Below the pieces are notes generated by a model. The model was not told where the DNA came from. It was given only the letters and a program-made list of their open reading frames with translations, and did no database searches. A stretch of 64,000 bases of DNA, taken from positions 5,169,501-5,233,500 of the forward strand of contig NC_053042.1 in the NCBI RefSeq assembly GCF_003473485.1, in the 5' to 3' direction. Of the stretch, positions 12,746-25,540 are shown in pieces. How positions within the stretch are numbered: position 1 is the stretch's first letter; every line of letters starts with the position of its first letter. The stretch comes from Medicago truncatula (Eukaryota; Streptophyta; Magnoliopsida; Fabales; Fabaceae). Position numbers and translations under genes: made by a program.

Positions 12746-13303
12746 TCTTACTATAATTGCAACCAACTTTTTTTACTGACAAATGATAAGACAGTAATTC
12801 ATAAATGTAGTGTTTGTGTTTTCAAGCATGCTTTCCTTAAATTCTTTATTTTGTATGTTGTGACACGATGCTTATAATATCATCTTACATCTCAAGCAAC
12901 ATCATGCAAAAAATTGAAATTGTTTAAATCTAATCAATCAATTTGATCAAAGCTCCTCAAATAAGTGGTTATATTTCAGACTCAGGATTCAAAAACGCTT
13001 TTCAAGGAGCAGATAAAGACTAAGAAGACAAGATAGATGAAGAAAAGCATATATAAGACATCAGGAAACTGAATGATAAAACTGAGCATTAAGCACTCGG
13101 CAACAAGGTAGCAAGTCATTCTCTGAAAACCATAGATAATGACTAATGAACAGAGATTAAAGTTTACAAAAAAAGAAAAGACATCATTTTCATCCTAAAA
13201 CAAGAACTTTCATAACCCTACCTATTGTATGGAAGTTGCTTCATTTCAGTTGTACTCTTTCATCAAAAGTCTCACCGGAGGAGGGTACCTGTCAAGAGTC
13301 ATA

Positions 13304-13346
13304 TTAAAGATCTTCATTTCTTTCTCGCAGATTAAAATTTGCACAC
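13304..13346 (-). pseudogene. Second copy of the F-box gene's last exon
   Basis: On the minus strand, TATATAG|GTGTGCAAATTTTAATC followed by CTGCGAGAAAGAAATGAAG reads CANFNLRERNEDL then TAA. It matches the terminal exon at 13623 (CAKFKLREENEVF) including the acceptor and nearby intron sequence. It lies about 280 bases downstream of that exon and looks like a local duplication that has since drifted. Confidence 0.7.
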
Positions 13347-13487
13347 CTATATAAAATAAGACCAATATTACGTAACAAGGCCTAAATAATGTGCCTAAAA
13401 TTGTACTAAGCAGGAGTCAGAATACCAATCAATGAGAAAATACACATACAATACTATTCTTAAGAAGTGGGCTCTTCGTTGAATTCT

Positions 13488-15258
13488 TCAGTCTTCTCCA
13501 TCAGATTCGGAGGAAGATATATTTATTATGTCAGGATAAGATGATGAAGAATGTGTACTTTCCACAATCTGTTGGGACAAGGAAAAAACTTCATTTTCTT
13601 CCCGCAATTTAAACTTTGCACACCTGTATAAATAAATAAAAACAATATTTATGTAATACTAGCTAAAACTGCAATTTGCAGGGGAGGGATTGTGTTGTGA
13701 AACTATTGACTACTTAGCAACTAAAGGAGATTTATAAGATGTAATTAATAACAAAAATTGGGTCCACCTGAACTTATTTTCATTAACAGTCGAAGCCAAC
13801 ATATAATAATTCAAGGCGGTAGATATCAGAACTAAAGTTATAACAAATATAAACAACACCATCAATAGATTAGTTGTGAAAGCAATTGATTGATGAAAAT
13901 CACAACCTTAAGTGAGAAGATATATAGATAATAATGCCTTCATTTTTCCAAATAGGATGCCAAAAATGAAAATCAAAGCACAGGCGGTACAGTAATGTAG
14001 GAAACTCACACATGTCTTATGAATCAAACTAATTACGATTGATTTTTAAGGAAGCCTCAGATTCAACAACAACAACAACCAAGCCATATCTCATTAAGTG
14101 GGGTCGGGGAGCATCAGATTCATTTGGGTAAATAAAATTTTAGAAGCCACTTACCTTGAGTGAATATTCAGCACCTCAATATTGTCTCCTTTCACAATAT
14201 CCTTTAGTGAAATTAGACTTGAAATATGTGGAATTACTTCAATCTTTTTTGAACAAGTCCCATGAATTCGAAAAACTTTGTATCTATATTTCTCCGGTTC
14301 ATGGTAAGACAAAACAGTTGCAGGAATGATATAGCAATATGGCAGCACCCTCTTCAAAGTGTTTTACCGGCCAAAAACATAAACCATAATTGCTGAAAAG
14401 ACTGACTGAAGTATTAATGCTGTAAACCTTAGTCCATGATTCCGCAATGCAACATTATGGAAAGAACACGCATCAGAAATGTAAAGAAATCCCTTTAATT
14501 CTCCCATGCCGATATGCTCGGTGCCATAAAAATCATTATGATTTTCAAACACGTGTGGAGGAGAAGGGAATGATTGCAATCTCTCACTTTCAAAACTGAA
14601 ACACAACAATGACCTTTTTCTAAGATCATATATGATCCAATGAAGTGTGTCATTCACACAAGTAGGACACTCAAGCCTCGAAATAGAAATCTGAAGATCC
14701 ACTTCAACATTTCTCCATGACAATGTTCCAAGAGTGTGTATCTCAAGGATCACACGCTCAAACTCCCAACGAACGGCACGTTTAACATGCCTTACCCATA
14801 TTTTTATCACCTTATATTCATTAGTTTTAATTGGAAACCAAAACTAGAAAATCCTACCATAATTACACGACCTGTGTTCAACCTGAGAGGAGTTGTAGTA
14901 ACTTGCACGAATTCACAACTTGAAAACTATCATGATCTGGATTGCAAGCAATATAAACCCTTTCTTTACCCACCATTACTTTCTTATTCTTTTTCTCCAA
15001 AGCTAATCTCACAGCCCGAAGAGGGTGTTTGGATTTATTCTCAATCTCGTCTCTTTTCTCCCTGATCGATTTAGCATCACGAAGAGGAAGCTTAAATATA
15101 GGCTCCAGCTTAATGGGAAGTTTAAGCAAAATGTGGGCAGTGAGGTGTGATGGAAGATTATCAAAATAAGGGCAACATGCATTACTTTTTGCCCCTTCAT
15201 CTTTCCCTTTTGCTTCATTGCCTCTTTGGCTAGCCCTAGAACCCTTTTTTCTTTTCAT
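13488..15258 (-). pseudogene. F-box gene with F-box-associated (FBA) domain, decayed
   Basis: Pieces of a legume FBA-type F-box gene read in order on the minus strand. 15258..14878 carries a start, a basic N-terminus and the first half of an F-box (NLPSHLTAHILLKLPIK), but then jumps directly to EPIFKLPLRDAKS, so the second half of the F-box is missing. 14810..14364 carries the FBA core (e.g. TLGTLSWRNVEVD, LECPTCVNDTLHWI) in another frame and meets a TAA. 14357..14151 carries the C-terminal part (FRIHGTCSKKIEVIPHISSL). A good donor at 14154 and acceptor at 13624 join the last exon 13623..13488, which reads CAKFKLREENEVFSLSQQIV and ends in an acidic S/D/E tail and TGA. At least one internal deletion, one frame change and one stop are visible, so a full-length product is not expected. 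Confidence 0.8.
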
Positions 15259-15603
15259 GGCTACACACTATGTTGTAAAAAGGAAAATAAATAATATAAG
15301 TAAATTAGAACACATAAAGAGAAACTAAGAAGTAAACACAAGAAAAAATGTAAACTTTACTGTTAGAAATTTGGAAAGTAAATAGCAAAGAAACATTACA
15401 GTTAACATAATGCTGATTATTGATAAAGAAAGAAGAATGAATAGTGACAGCAAAGGTTGAAGATTGGTGAAAGCAAGTGACAGGGTTAGGGTTTATGCAC
15501 TCAGGACAACAACGCTTGAATACAAACGGGCAAGCATGTAAAAAAGGTAAATCAAAAGACTTGGACACTTTTTTTTTTTTAGGGAAAAAGACTTAGACAC
15601 TTA

Positions 15604-16645
15604 GCCTTTGTTTGTTTGGTTAGAGAGAAATAAGAAAGAGAGATCTAGAGAAGAGAGAAATAGAAGAGAAGTAGCAAACTTCTCTTGTTTGGTGTGAAGA
15701 GAAGTCAAGAAGATAGAACAAAAAGTGATGGGCCCCATGTTATTATGCTTTCTCCTCAAACTAGAGAAGAAATTGTGAGAAATGGCGGGAGAGAGTGCGG
15801 TGTTCAGATTTTTTCATATAAAAAAGTCACTTTTGTCATTCATCATTTATGCCTTGCCATGTGAGTGGCTGAGTGTGAGTCCGTTTTTTAATTTTCATAT
15901 TAACCAAAAAAGTGTTGTTTTTTCATAAAAGAAAATAGGTTTAAATATGTCTTTAGTCCTTGCACTTTCATCAGATTTTGGCATTGGTCCCTACACTTTT
16001 TTTTGTTTGGAATTGGTCCCTGCACTTTGTAAAAATATTGGTATTGATCCCTCTATTAACTTTCTGTTAAAAAAAAACACAAAACTATTGGTATTGGTCC
16101 CTGCACTTTGTAAAAATATTGGTATTGGTGCCACGTGGCACTCCGTTGGTTTTGTGTTTTTTTTTAACAGAAAGTTAACAGAGGGACCAATACCAATATT
16201 TTTACAAAGTGCAGGGACCAATGCCAAACAAAAAAAAGTGCAGGGACCAATGTCAAAATCTGATGAAAGTGCAGGGACCAATGACACATTTAAACCAAGA
16301 AAATAAAGAACATGACATTTTAAAAATGTATTAAATCTGACGTTTAAATTGATTTTTTTTTCCACAGAAGTTGTATTATTTTAAATTAAACAAACTAAGA
16401 TAAAAACTAAATAGTGTATGGGTTCACTTTAATTTAAAAATTAACTAAATTTAATCAAGCGTATATTTGTCTTTTTAAAGAAAATATAATATCTATTTTC
16501 TCACTTTTTTATTACACTTCTCTCTTCCATATTTCTTTTCTCTTTTTCTCATATCAAACAACCTCTTAAATCTACTATATTTCTCACATATTTCCCTCTT
16601 CTCAAACTCTCTCTTACCTATTGCTCTTCCAATCCAAACACATCC
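15604..16645. mobile_element. Tourist/PIF-like element, interrupted
   Basis: Left end gcctttgtttgtttgg and right end ccaatccaaacacatcc are rough inverted repeats of the GGNNNTGTTTGG type, flanked by TTA on both sides (15601-15603 and 16646-16648). GA-rich inner left sequence (agagagaaataagaaagaga) mirrors CT-rich inner right sequence. The middle is occupied by the foldback element at 15938-16296. Confidence 0.6.
15938..16296. mobile_element. Mutator-type foldback MITE
   Basis: Almost the whole 359-bp element is a large inverted repeat: ggtttaaatatg at the left and catttaaacc at the right, with repeated 'ggtccctgcactttgtaaaa' units mirrored around a centre near 16130. The flanks aagaaaata (15929-15937 and 16297-16305) are identical 9-base target duplications, as Mutator-type transposition leaves. 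The overlapping frames on both strands are products of the palindrome and not genes. Confidence 0.9.
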
Positions 16646-18594
16646 TTAATGCATTGAAATTCTAGCACAATGCATTTTTTCCCTAAAAAAAACATAATGC
16701 ATTCAAAATTATCTAGGTAAAATAATCCATAAATATTGACACTAATTTTTTTCATAAAAAAACTGATATGATATATTTATAGAAATTGTGAAAATAAGTA
16801 GGTATATTGAAGTACTAACATAAAGGATTGTTTTGATTAACATAGAGCAAAGTCAATGACTATTTTAAAATTTTGATACGTTGAAGAATTATTGTACCTT
16901 CTCATCACACATTCAGGAGTTAAAAAAGTATGTCATCTCTATATTCTCAAATATAATCTTTATATGTCACAACATCACTTCAAACACAAACAATAATACA
17001 TAGAAACTAATTGTATTGCTATCATGATCCTATATTTTTTTTTTAACTTCGTTTTGTCCTAAATTTGCAACATGCAATTGCACTCGAACATGTAAAGAAA
17101 CTAATTCTTTAATGATAGACAAGATGTTCAAATCCAAATTGATCCAATGTAAAATCGTAAATTGATCAAAAAAGTTGAAGATTGCTAAAAAACCGCTGAG
17201 ATCGGATCAAATTTTGAATCATTTTTTCAGAACCCAACCAAACTAAATTGATAAAGTTAATGTTAATACTTATTTATTATTTTATGGGTATGATATATTG
17301 AATTAATTAATATATTGCTTGTTAATTTTTAATCTTATATATTGTATTAATTTAATATATCTTATTATTATTTCATATGTTTCGAATATAATTGATCATT
17401 TTTAGTTTGTATCAAATCTATTATTTTACCGCATAAGTGTAATATTAATATTAATAAAAAAAATACATGTTTCATTTTGGATATAAAAAAATTGAACCAA
17501 ATTAAACCGTATATATTTGGATCGAATCAGAATTCTGTAGAATGGTCATCCAAACCAAACCACGTATAATTTTTATTTTGGATCAAAGAATATTTTACCT
17601 CATAACCGGTCCAAACCATACCGAGAACACCGTTAAGGCTAGGATTGAGACAAGACTTTAACCAAGCCGGTAAACAATGAGATTACTCTTTCCTACACGG
17701 TTAACATCATATTTTTTTTACATGTTTTAAATCAAACTCATACCTAGGATTTCTACCTGCTTACTCTTAAATATATTAAAATTGTAAAAACATCATTCTC
17801 TTCGTATGTGTGTGTTAACCCACCGATTTTTAGGGAAAATGTCTTAATAATTCGTAGTTCGATTATAAGGTAAATACAGTCTAACTAAAAACTATTTTAT
17901 CTAATAATCGAGTACTAAATTGATCAAGGAAAAATACATTTGGGTATTAAATTGACTACTAAAAATAGACTTGATGACCAAGGTGAATGATAAAAGTTAT
18001 GTTTGTGGATGTGTTTGCGATTTTGGTAAATTAAGAGACTAATGCGACATCGTGTTACCTCTAGAAATCAAAGTTGTAGTTGTCCCTTAAATAAATATGC
18101 GATTTAAGAATAAACCTTTATTACTAATTGTGTGTCCCTATTATTTTATTTCTAACATGCTACACTCGTTTTAGGTAATTTGAAGTAATAATTCTATATA
18201 TGAAAACCTTTTATGTAGCAAAACATTTTCTAACAACAAGAGAAATGAGAAAAAAGTTAATTGGTCATAGCTCTTTCAATCATATTGCATCTAGATCAAA
18301 AATACCTTACTATAATTATAATTTTTTAAGAAATGAATGATGATGAAACACATCTATAGTTGAGCGACTACTTCAATATATAATATATTTTTCTCACTAT
18401 GTTACGAAAATAACAATTGGTGATAAAATATACATGTGATTAGTGTTATCTACTAATTATAATGTATTAATTTTAGTGATAAACTATAGATGTGATAAGT
18501 ATTCTTTTCTAATTATAATGCATTAAATTTGGTGATAAACTATAGTTGAGATATATCTTTCAAATACAAAAATTGAACAAATTTATAATATACT
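16646..18594. other. AT-rich intergenic DNA, no gene
   Basis: No credible frame. Around 17460-17620 phrases such as aaccaaattaaaccg, ccaaaccaaaccacg and aaccggtccaaaccata resemble the ends of the hAT elements that carry runs of 'aaccgaaccaa' (see 38433), so an old degraded relative may lie here. Confidence 0.4.
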
Positions 18595-21500
18595 TGTTAT
18601 ACCCTAATTTTGGATCTAAAAATACTCGTTCAAATTTCTTTTCTAACACTGATATTTGTCAATTCGCTGTTGTTTTACTCTGAATATTTACTCTCTTTTC
18701 ATCTGCATATTTTACTGTCTCTGTCTCAAAGTACGTTCAAGCTCGATTTTCTTGCATAAAACTATCCAAAGTGTCTTTCTTGCATTACAAGTCATTTGAA
18801 AACTCTCTGAATCATTGCATTATTTCTCTTGCATTTTATTTCAAAAATCATACAAAAAGGGTATTTTGGTCATTTCCTGCAGTGGAACCCATTTTAGTCC
18901 TTATGTTTATCTCTGAGTCTTTTAAACTTGTCTGTACAAATCATTGTTGAAATCTCTGTTTAAAGTCATTTCAAAATTGCATCTGAGTCAGTTTGAGTCA
19001 GTTTTGTCCCTAGGGGTATTTTGGTCTTTTCCTGTCGAAATTTTGACAGGGAGGTATTTTAAAATGCCTCATGTCAGTAACTGGTTCATTTTAGTCCTTT
19101 TGTTGATTTTATTTTTTGTTTCACTTTACGTTTTTTTTCAAATTACCAATTTTAATCCAATTTTATTTTAATTTGCATTTTAGTCCAAAACTTTTTAAAA
19201 TTGCATTTTTTTAGGTCCTTTTTTTTATTGCAGTCCAGTCCTCCGTTTCTCTTATTTTTGCAAGAAAGTCCCTAAGTCCAAAAACAGGTGGCATTCCCCC
19301 ATTGGTCCAGGAATACACATGGCAGCCTATAAATAGCATTAATCTGCACAGATCCACACAATCATTGACACATCACCAAAAACGAATCTCAACTTTCTCT
19401 CTCCATTCAGTTAGATCAAAACAGAAAAATCACCAAGAACATTCACCAAAAAAAACCTAACTCTCCAAAACCGAAAATCATCACAAATTCATCAGTTTCT
19501 TTTTCGATTCTCAGAGATTCATCAAAGAATCTTCATCACTGAATCGTTTTGCTCTGCAATTCGAGTGCGAATTCACCACTGAAAGCGGCAAACTCAAGCA
19601 CGATCGCAGAGGCGTTTTTGAGGAAGAAGAAGAGGGAAAGAAAAATGGAACCGGTGAAGAAGAAGAACGGAGCCGTGATGGAGCAACCAAACCGGATTTC
19701 TCCCTTTAAACCAAACCGAACCTGAGTTCGTGTAGATCGGAGCTGGATTCGCGCAAGAGAGGGAAAACGCGCTGGGTTTCGTGAAGAAATAGAGGTAGAA
19801 TGTTATTCCTTGTATAAATCTATTTTGCTTTTGTGTGTTTCATAAAGAAAAAGCTTCAACTTCAAACTCAGATCTACTCCGATTGAAATTCTTTTCCGAG
19901 AAACTAAGCTCAGATTCATGCATAGAAGAAAAAAGGATGTTTAAAAGTGTAAATTTTTTTTGAATCGGAGCAATTTTTTTTTTCGGCGGCGGCGCCGCCA
20001 CCTTGAGGTGGCCGGCCACCTCGCCGGAAAACTATTGCTCGCCGGAGAAGACGACCGGAATTCTAGAGAGAGGTCAGACTCTCTCTCTCTCTAGAATTCA
20101 AAGAAGAGAGAAGTTTTTTTGTGGATTTTGTGTTTTTTTTGTTGAATTCCCTTTTATACTACCTCGCTTTCCTACGCGCGCGCGTGTATACTATGGGACG
20201 CTCCCTCGCGTTGTGAGCCCTCAGATCCGGATCGTTCCAAGATCTGAGGGCTGCTGTGTATTTCTTTTCCTGATTGTATGTATGAGTGACCTTTGACGTT
20301 CATGTGACCTCAAGGCTAGACCGTCGGATCTCAGATCCGACGATCCGGGATGTTCTTGGGTGGATTCATGTGTGTGTAGTCATTTAAGGTCTTTTGTGTT
20401 CCTGTTTCTTTAAAACTCTTTGATTTGGATCATTTTGATCTAATGGCTGTGATGAGATCTTGAGGTTTAGATCTGGACCTCTGGATTCATCCAACGGTCC
20501 AGATTAAATCCTACTAAGCCGAATTTTTTTTTAATTGTCTTTATTTTTAAATACTATTTTTACACTATTTTTGACATTTTTGTGTTTAGAAAAATTCCTA
20601 AAAAAAAACTTCCTATATGCTTCTTAATGTTTTTTTAATATTTTTTTTGTGGTGTTTTACATGTCAAAAATGATAGAAATGTATGTGTAGCTTTTTTTTG
20701 ATAGTTTTTTCTTTCTTGTGGAATTTTGTGCAATTTTTGCCATATGTTTGTTCATAATGTTTTGATATATGGTATGAGAAATTAATATGCAATCTTGTGA
20801 TGAATATGCCTCTAATCATGTGTTTGTTTTGCTATTTTAAATGTGTTATTAATTCCTTGTAGAAATAAAGTGTAAAATATTCCTATGAATGTGTTATAAC
20901 GCTTAGCTTGAATGTGTCCCTATTCTTCTCACATCATGGCTAAAAATCAAACCTCTTCAAAAAATGGCTATGATGAGGGAATTATAGGTCATGTGCATGT
21001 CCAAGTGTTATACCAAATTCTAAGTGTATTTTGTCATTTTTAGTTCATTTCATTGTTCTTTTCTTTTTGCTATCCTATTTCAATATTGCTTTCTTTTTTC
21101 TTGCCATTTTATGCCTTATGATACTAATCATTTCATTTCATATTTCATCCATCTCATAGTTTAGGCATTATTTTTCTATTCATTTCTATATCAAATGGGT
21201 TTGTAATAATTTTAGGTAGATTAGCTTTCTTTTAATTACTCGCAAGACCATAGCATGTAAACTAGGGCAAAGTGTAAAGGACAATGGACTCTAATGATGT
21301 ACACCGACACAAGCACCGACACGCACACACGTTGCATGTTTACCGTTTAGATGTATGCTTAGGAAACGCGATCTTTAGACAAATGCCAATTTTCCAAAAA
21401 AATGAACAAATTCCATCACTCAAATTTTTCCAAACAAACCTTGGAGTCAAAACTCCATTGAATTTTTTTCCTTTATTTTCTTAATCAAATCCAAATGAAT

Positions 21501-22010
21501 CCTAATTCCTACTTAGACTTTTTTTAATAAGAATTGAACCAACCATTCACCATTTTCTTATCTTATGCCTTTAAGGCCTCTTTCTCTTCTTCAAACCTAT
21601 TTTTTCAAAACTTAAAATCAATTGAAACACACCAAAAAACTTTTTTTTGAAAGAGAACTACATGAAGTTTGATCCCTTAAATGGGTATGTAGGCATGAGG
21701 TCAAAACCTCTCCAAGTCCGCTAAAATAAAACCTCAAACACTTTCTCCCCCCATTCTTAACATAAATAAATTTCTTTTTCCATAAATAGCATTAAAAATA
21801 AAGCGTAGACATAAAACTAAGAAAACGGCTCCTATAGAGTACTATAGTCATCGCGGGTGCCTAACACCTTCCCGTAGTGAAAACGACCCCCGAACTTAGA
21901 ATTTCTAAGGGTTTTCTCAATTTTACCCTTCCCCAAAAAAAATAGAGAATATCAAAGATTGAAAGGTTCAAGCCTAATTAATGACTTGATACCCCAAAAT
22001 CGTGATAACA
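18595..22010. mobile_element. Solo LTR, Ty3/gypsy (probably Tat/Ogre lineage)
   Basis: A single long terminal repeat of 3,416 bp. It begins TGTTATACCCTAATTTTGG and ends CGTGATAACA, so its tips are short inverted repeats (TGTTAT/ATAACA). The flanks atact (18590-18594 and 22011-22015) are identical 5-base target duplications. A TATA box (CTATAAATAG) lies near 19328. No primer-binding site, polyprotein genes or second LTR are present, so this is what remains after recombination between the two LTRs of a full element. The great LTR length and legume setting suggest the Ogre group; that placement is inferred. The clean ends and matching flanks suggest it is not very old. Confidence 0.87.
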
Positions 22011-25000
22011 ATACTAATTATGAAATTTCAAGTATAAACTATACACGAGATAAATGTTTTTTACTGGTAGATTAATATTTCATAAATACTTTAATTAGTT
22101 AGAAAATGTTCATTCATAAGTTAATTATTAGTCATGATAGAAATGTGTATAACTTATCCAAATATGAGATACGAGTTTGTCAATTATGCATAGATTATCA
22201 TTTTAAACATAAATATAAATATGTTGGGCGATATAGATTGCATATTAAAAAATGCCGTGGGTAATAATAATTTATACTATAACAATCATGTTAATATAAG
22301 ATTGATTTGGTGGCAAATTCCTTAAAAAAAATGTTTTAACATTTCCTCACACTCTTTAAAACAAGAATAATAAAGAGAGTTTCAAAATGTGGGTGACACA
22401 CACTAATGTAGATTATGATATAACACAAAATGGATCACAAATTTGTGGTCAATATTTTATGTTATGTAACGGCCAAATGAAAAAAACTTAAGTGTTTTAT
22501 TTTGCATTGATTTAGAATTTTGTGATTGTCATGCGGTGAAACAAAATCAATAAATAAATTAAAACAACAAAGAAATAGCCAACCTTAGTACAACACGCAT
22601 TACCGATTAAAACACAGACACAAATCTCAATATAAACATCAACAAACACAAACCAAGATTTTATTTTTATGATATTAAAAGCACTACAAAGTCCAAATAG
22701 TAGTAAATTCATATTTGAATGAAAATTTCTCTTTTGATTGCTTTTATGGTGTTTTTCTCTATCTCTACGCGCACGACATCTTTCTTCGTTTTACTCCAAA
22801 GAATTTACCGAGCTCTAAACATTGAACTATAACAAAATCGTTCTTGGAATTGGTTTGTGTTATACGCTGGAAATCAAACATCAGTTCCGCAGCTCAGAGG
22901 TTGAAGTCTTGTTTGATTCGTCAGCTTGGTTTTAAAAACAAAAAACATCACCCTATTACTTAATGTAAAATATCCTAATGTTGGCACTGCTTGTAATATT
23001 TTGCGAAAATTGTAGAAGATGATATCCAAGTCTAAGTCGGATGACACATTGTTAATGTTTCACATTGGGCATGGGGGACATATGTATCAATAACTGATGA
23101 AAACAAATCTGACATATCAAAATATGTCATGCACTGTTCAAAAGATACCATCATAGAGGGTTCACAACTTGTACCTATTATGAAAACGGCTTCACATGAT
23201 AGCTTTTTAACAATAATCTTTGAATTCAGCCACAATGGAACAAATTAGTCCCTTCACTATGAACCTAAATAGATCCACTTCTTCAAATGCAATAATGATA
23301 TCTTGTAGCAGGAATCAACTTACTGAGGTGAGATTCATCAAAAAAAAAATGAGGAATAACATATGATTGGTCAATTCTAGAGTGTGAAAGTGGTTTAGAT
23401 GGCTGCCAAGTACCGCGTTCGTTGAATCCATCCTTAAGACAATGAAGAAAGGGAATATAAACGACCAAAGACCTCAAATGTATTGCAGCACATTCAAGCA
23501 AATTTGAAGTTTTTGTGCAACGTCAATACTACAGATGAGGCAACATGATGAGACAACATTGAGTAGGAATAAGGAGTTTTAGACACAAGTCAAGCAAGGA
23601 GACGTGTTAGATTGATGTTGTTAGATGCATAAATTACCATCTCAAAACTAAATGTAATAGCAAGTCTTTAACTATTCTTATTTTTTGCTTTTCTTCCCCT
23701 ACTTTTTTAGTCGTGAATATGATTTTTGTAATTTATTTGGCAAAAAATTTAATAACTATTACTCTTAACTGTAGTGCTTGATAAAAAAAATTAAAATGAG
23801 TTTTTCTTGGTTCAAGACTCGCATCCATTAAATAGTAATACATTACTATATGTGTTTTTTTTTATTTTCAAACATCTTTTATAATGAGAAGATTTTACGA
23901 ATCTATCTTTTATCTTTTTCTTAAACTTTAATTTAATATACAAATATATTAGATTAATTATGATTTTTATATAAATTATCAATTAGATGAATATTTGTCA
24001 CTCAGAGATATGTTTATATTTGAAATAAAGAAGATATTACATTTCAATAGTTTTAATTAGTTGCTGCGATTGAGAAAAATTGAGAGAATATATTCCCACT
24101 TCTAATACATATGTGCAACAAATGGTTAAAGATAAAATAATTGGGTTTCTGAAAACTCAACCAACCAGTATTTATTCAAAGAAAGATATAATATGCAGAG
24201 TCTCGTTAACCTACTCTCAAAATATTTTTAGTTCATAAATCTAGCCACAACTATCGTTGCAATCAACAAATTACGTCAACAATGATTTTATGGGATGAAA
24301 ACGATTGTTCTATTTTGCATCACGTAATGATTGGTTTGGTAAAACAAATGATTATCGGTTTTCTGAAACTTGCTAAGGTTACAATAGATAAAAGATGTGC
24401 CTATTAGATATTTTTACAACGTTTTGAAACTAGCTAAATCATATGAATATGACCTGGACACTTATGTTGTTTTCTTTTTCTAATTTTTTCTTTCTTCATT
24501 TGTTATTATGTTAGAGTTAATATATATTTTTAATTGTTTTTCAATTGTTACTAGTGTGTATACAGGCACTATTGTGTTCGTCTGTTTGCTTTTCTACTAC
24601 ACTAACATGTGTAACAGTTGTTGACGATGATTGATTTTTACCAAGATTTACTAATGTTGCTAAAGAGAAGAATCATAATGAAAAGAAGTAGAACAAACAA
24701 TATGAAACGATCTTCAAAATGACAATTTCCAGGAGCGAAATAAATTAGTTTTCGTTTATGGGTTTGTTATACTTATTCATTCACGAACCGAAAAAACAAT
24801 ATTACTAAACCTACAACCTTCGCCAAAACAAAAATTATAAAAAATATCATCATTGTTCATAGATTTTGTTTTTTGGTGGAAAGTAGTATGTTATTTTTAA
24901 TACAACGTATAAAAATTTCATCATAGTTAATAGATTTTATTTGTTTGTTTTTAACCTAATTATAAAAAATATATCACTGTTCATAAAGATGAATACGCAT

Positions 25001-25379
25001 GGAAAACGGCAAGCTATATGCGTTGGCTTATTCGCGACGATAGCGACGTCAGATGTATGTTTCGGAATATGATGGAAGATAATATATTATATATGTATGT
25101 TCGTTCCATATGCAATTGCGTAGAATGTCAGTAGAGATTTAATTTAACGATATATAATGTGTTGTTTAATTATTGACACTATTTAACGTTTTAATGAATT
25201 TCAAACATTCGAGTAATTCGAACCCCTTGTCGGTTTGATTTAATTATGGACAACTGTAAAAGATATGTAATTTTCTTGTTTATGCCTGAGTATAAATGTT
25301 GTATGAGTTATATTGCCTTTGGAAATGTTCTGCTTTAATTACAGGTAAAAACTGACCGAAAAATGGCTAGGTTGAATTA
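22011..25379. other. AT-rich intergenic DNA with one unexplained conserved-looking stretch
   Basis: Mostly featureless. On the minus strand, 23501-23283 reads LRSLVVYIPFLHCLKDGFNE and onward without a stop, and 23235-23032 reads another frame ending HAQCETLTMCHP. Codon content looks protein-like but I recognise no family and find no splice plan joining them. Confidence 0.35.
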
Positions 25380-25540
25380 TGCAGAACCCACTGTCTGCAT
25401 AATTGATTTCCTCGACAGTTAACTGTCGATGGAACCAGCGGTAGTTTACTACTGAGGTTTTATTCGGCAGTTAACTGTCAAGGAAAGACGAAACTGCGGT
25501 AGTTAATTATCGATGGGACATTTTCGTCTTTTATATGTAT
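25380..25540. repeat. Two palindromic CAGTTAACTG units with shared flanks
   Basis: gacagttaactgtc at 25415-25428 and ggcagttaactgtc at 25452-25465 are each self-complementary and are followed by related phrases (gcggtagtttac, gcggtagttaat at 25438 and 25496). CAGTTA/TAACTG is the core bound by R2R3-MYB proteins. No gene begins close by, so function is unknown. Confidence 0.5.

Noticed and set aside
12422-12877. 151-codon frame
   Set aside because: Overlaps a GC-rich insert open in several frames at once; its second half is AT-rich and unlike protein.
14055-14110. 'caacaacaacaaccaagcca ... gtggggtcgg' phrase as a separate SINE
   Set aside because: A widespread plant repeat phrase is present, but only about 50 bases remain inside the F-box intron and neither end can be defined.
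15947-16365. Overlapping long frames on both strands with repeated 'ALCKNIGIG' text
   Set aside because: They are products of the palindromic foldback element; both strands read nearly the same because the sequence is its own complement.
20003-20296. 97-codon frame within the LTR
   Set aside because: Lies inside the solo LTR leader region; no similarity to any protein and no independent gene context.
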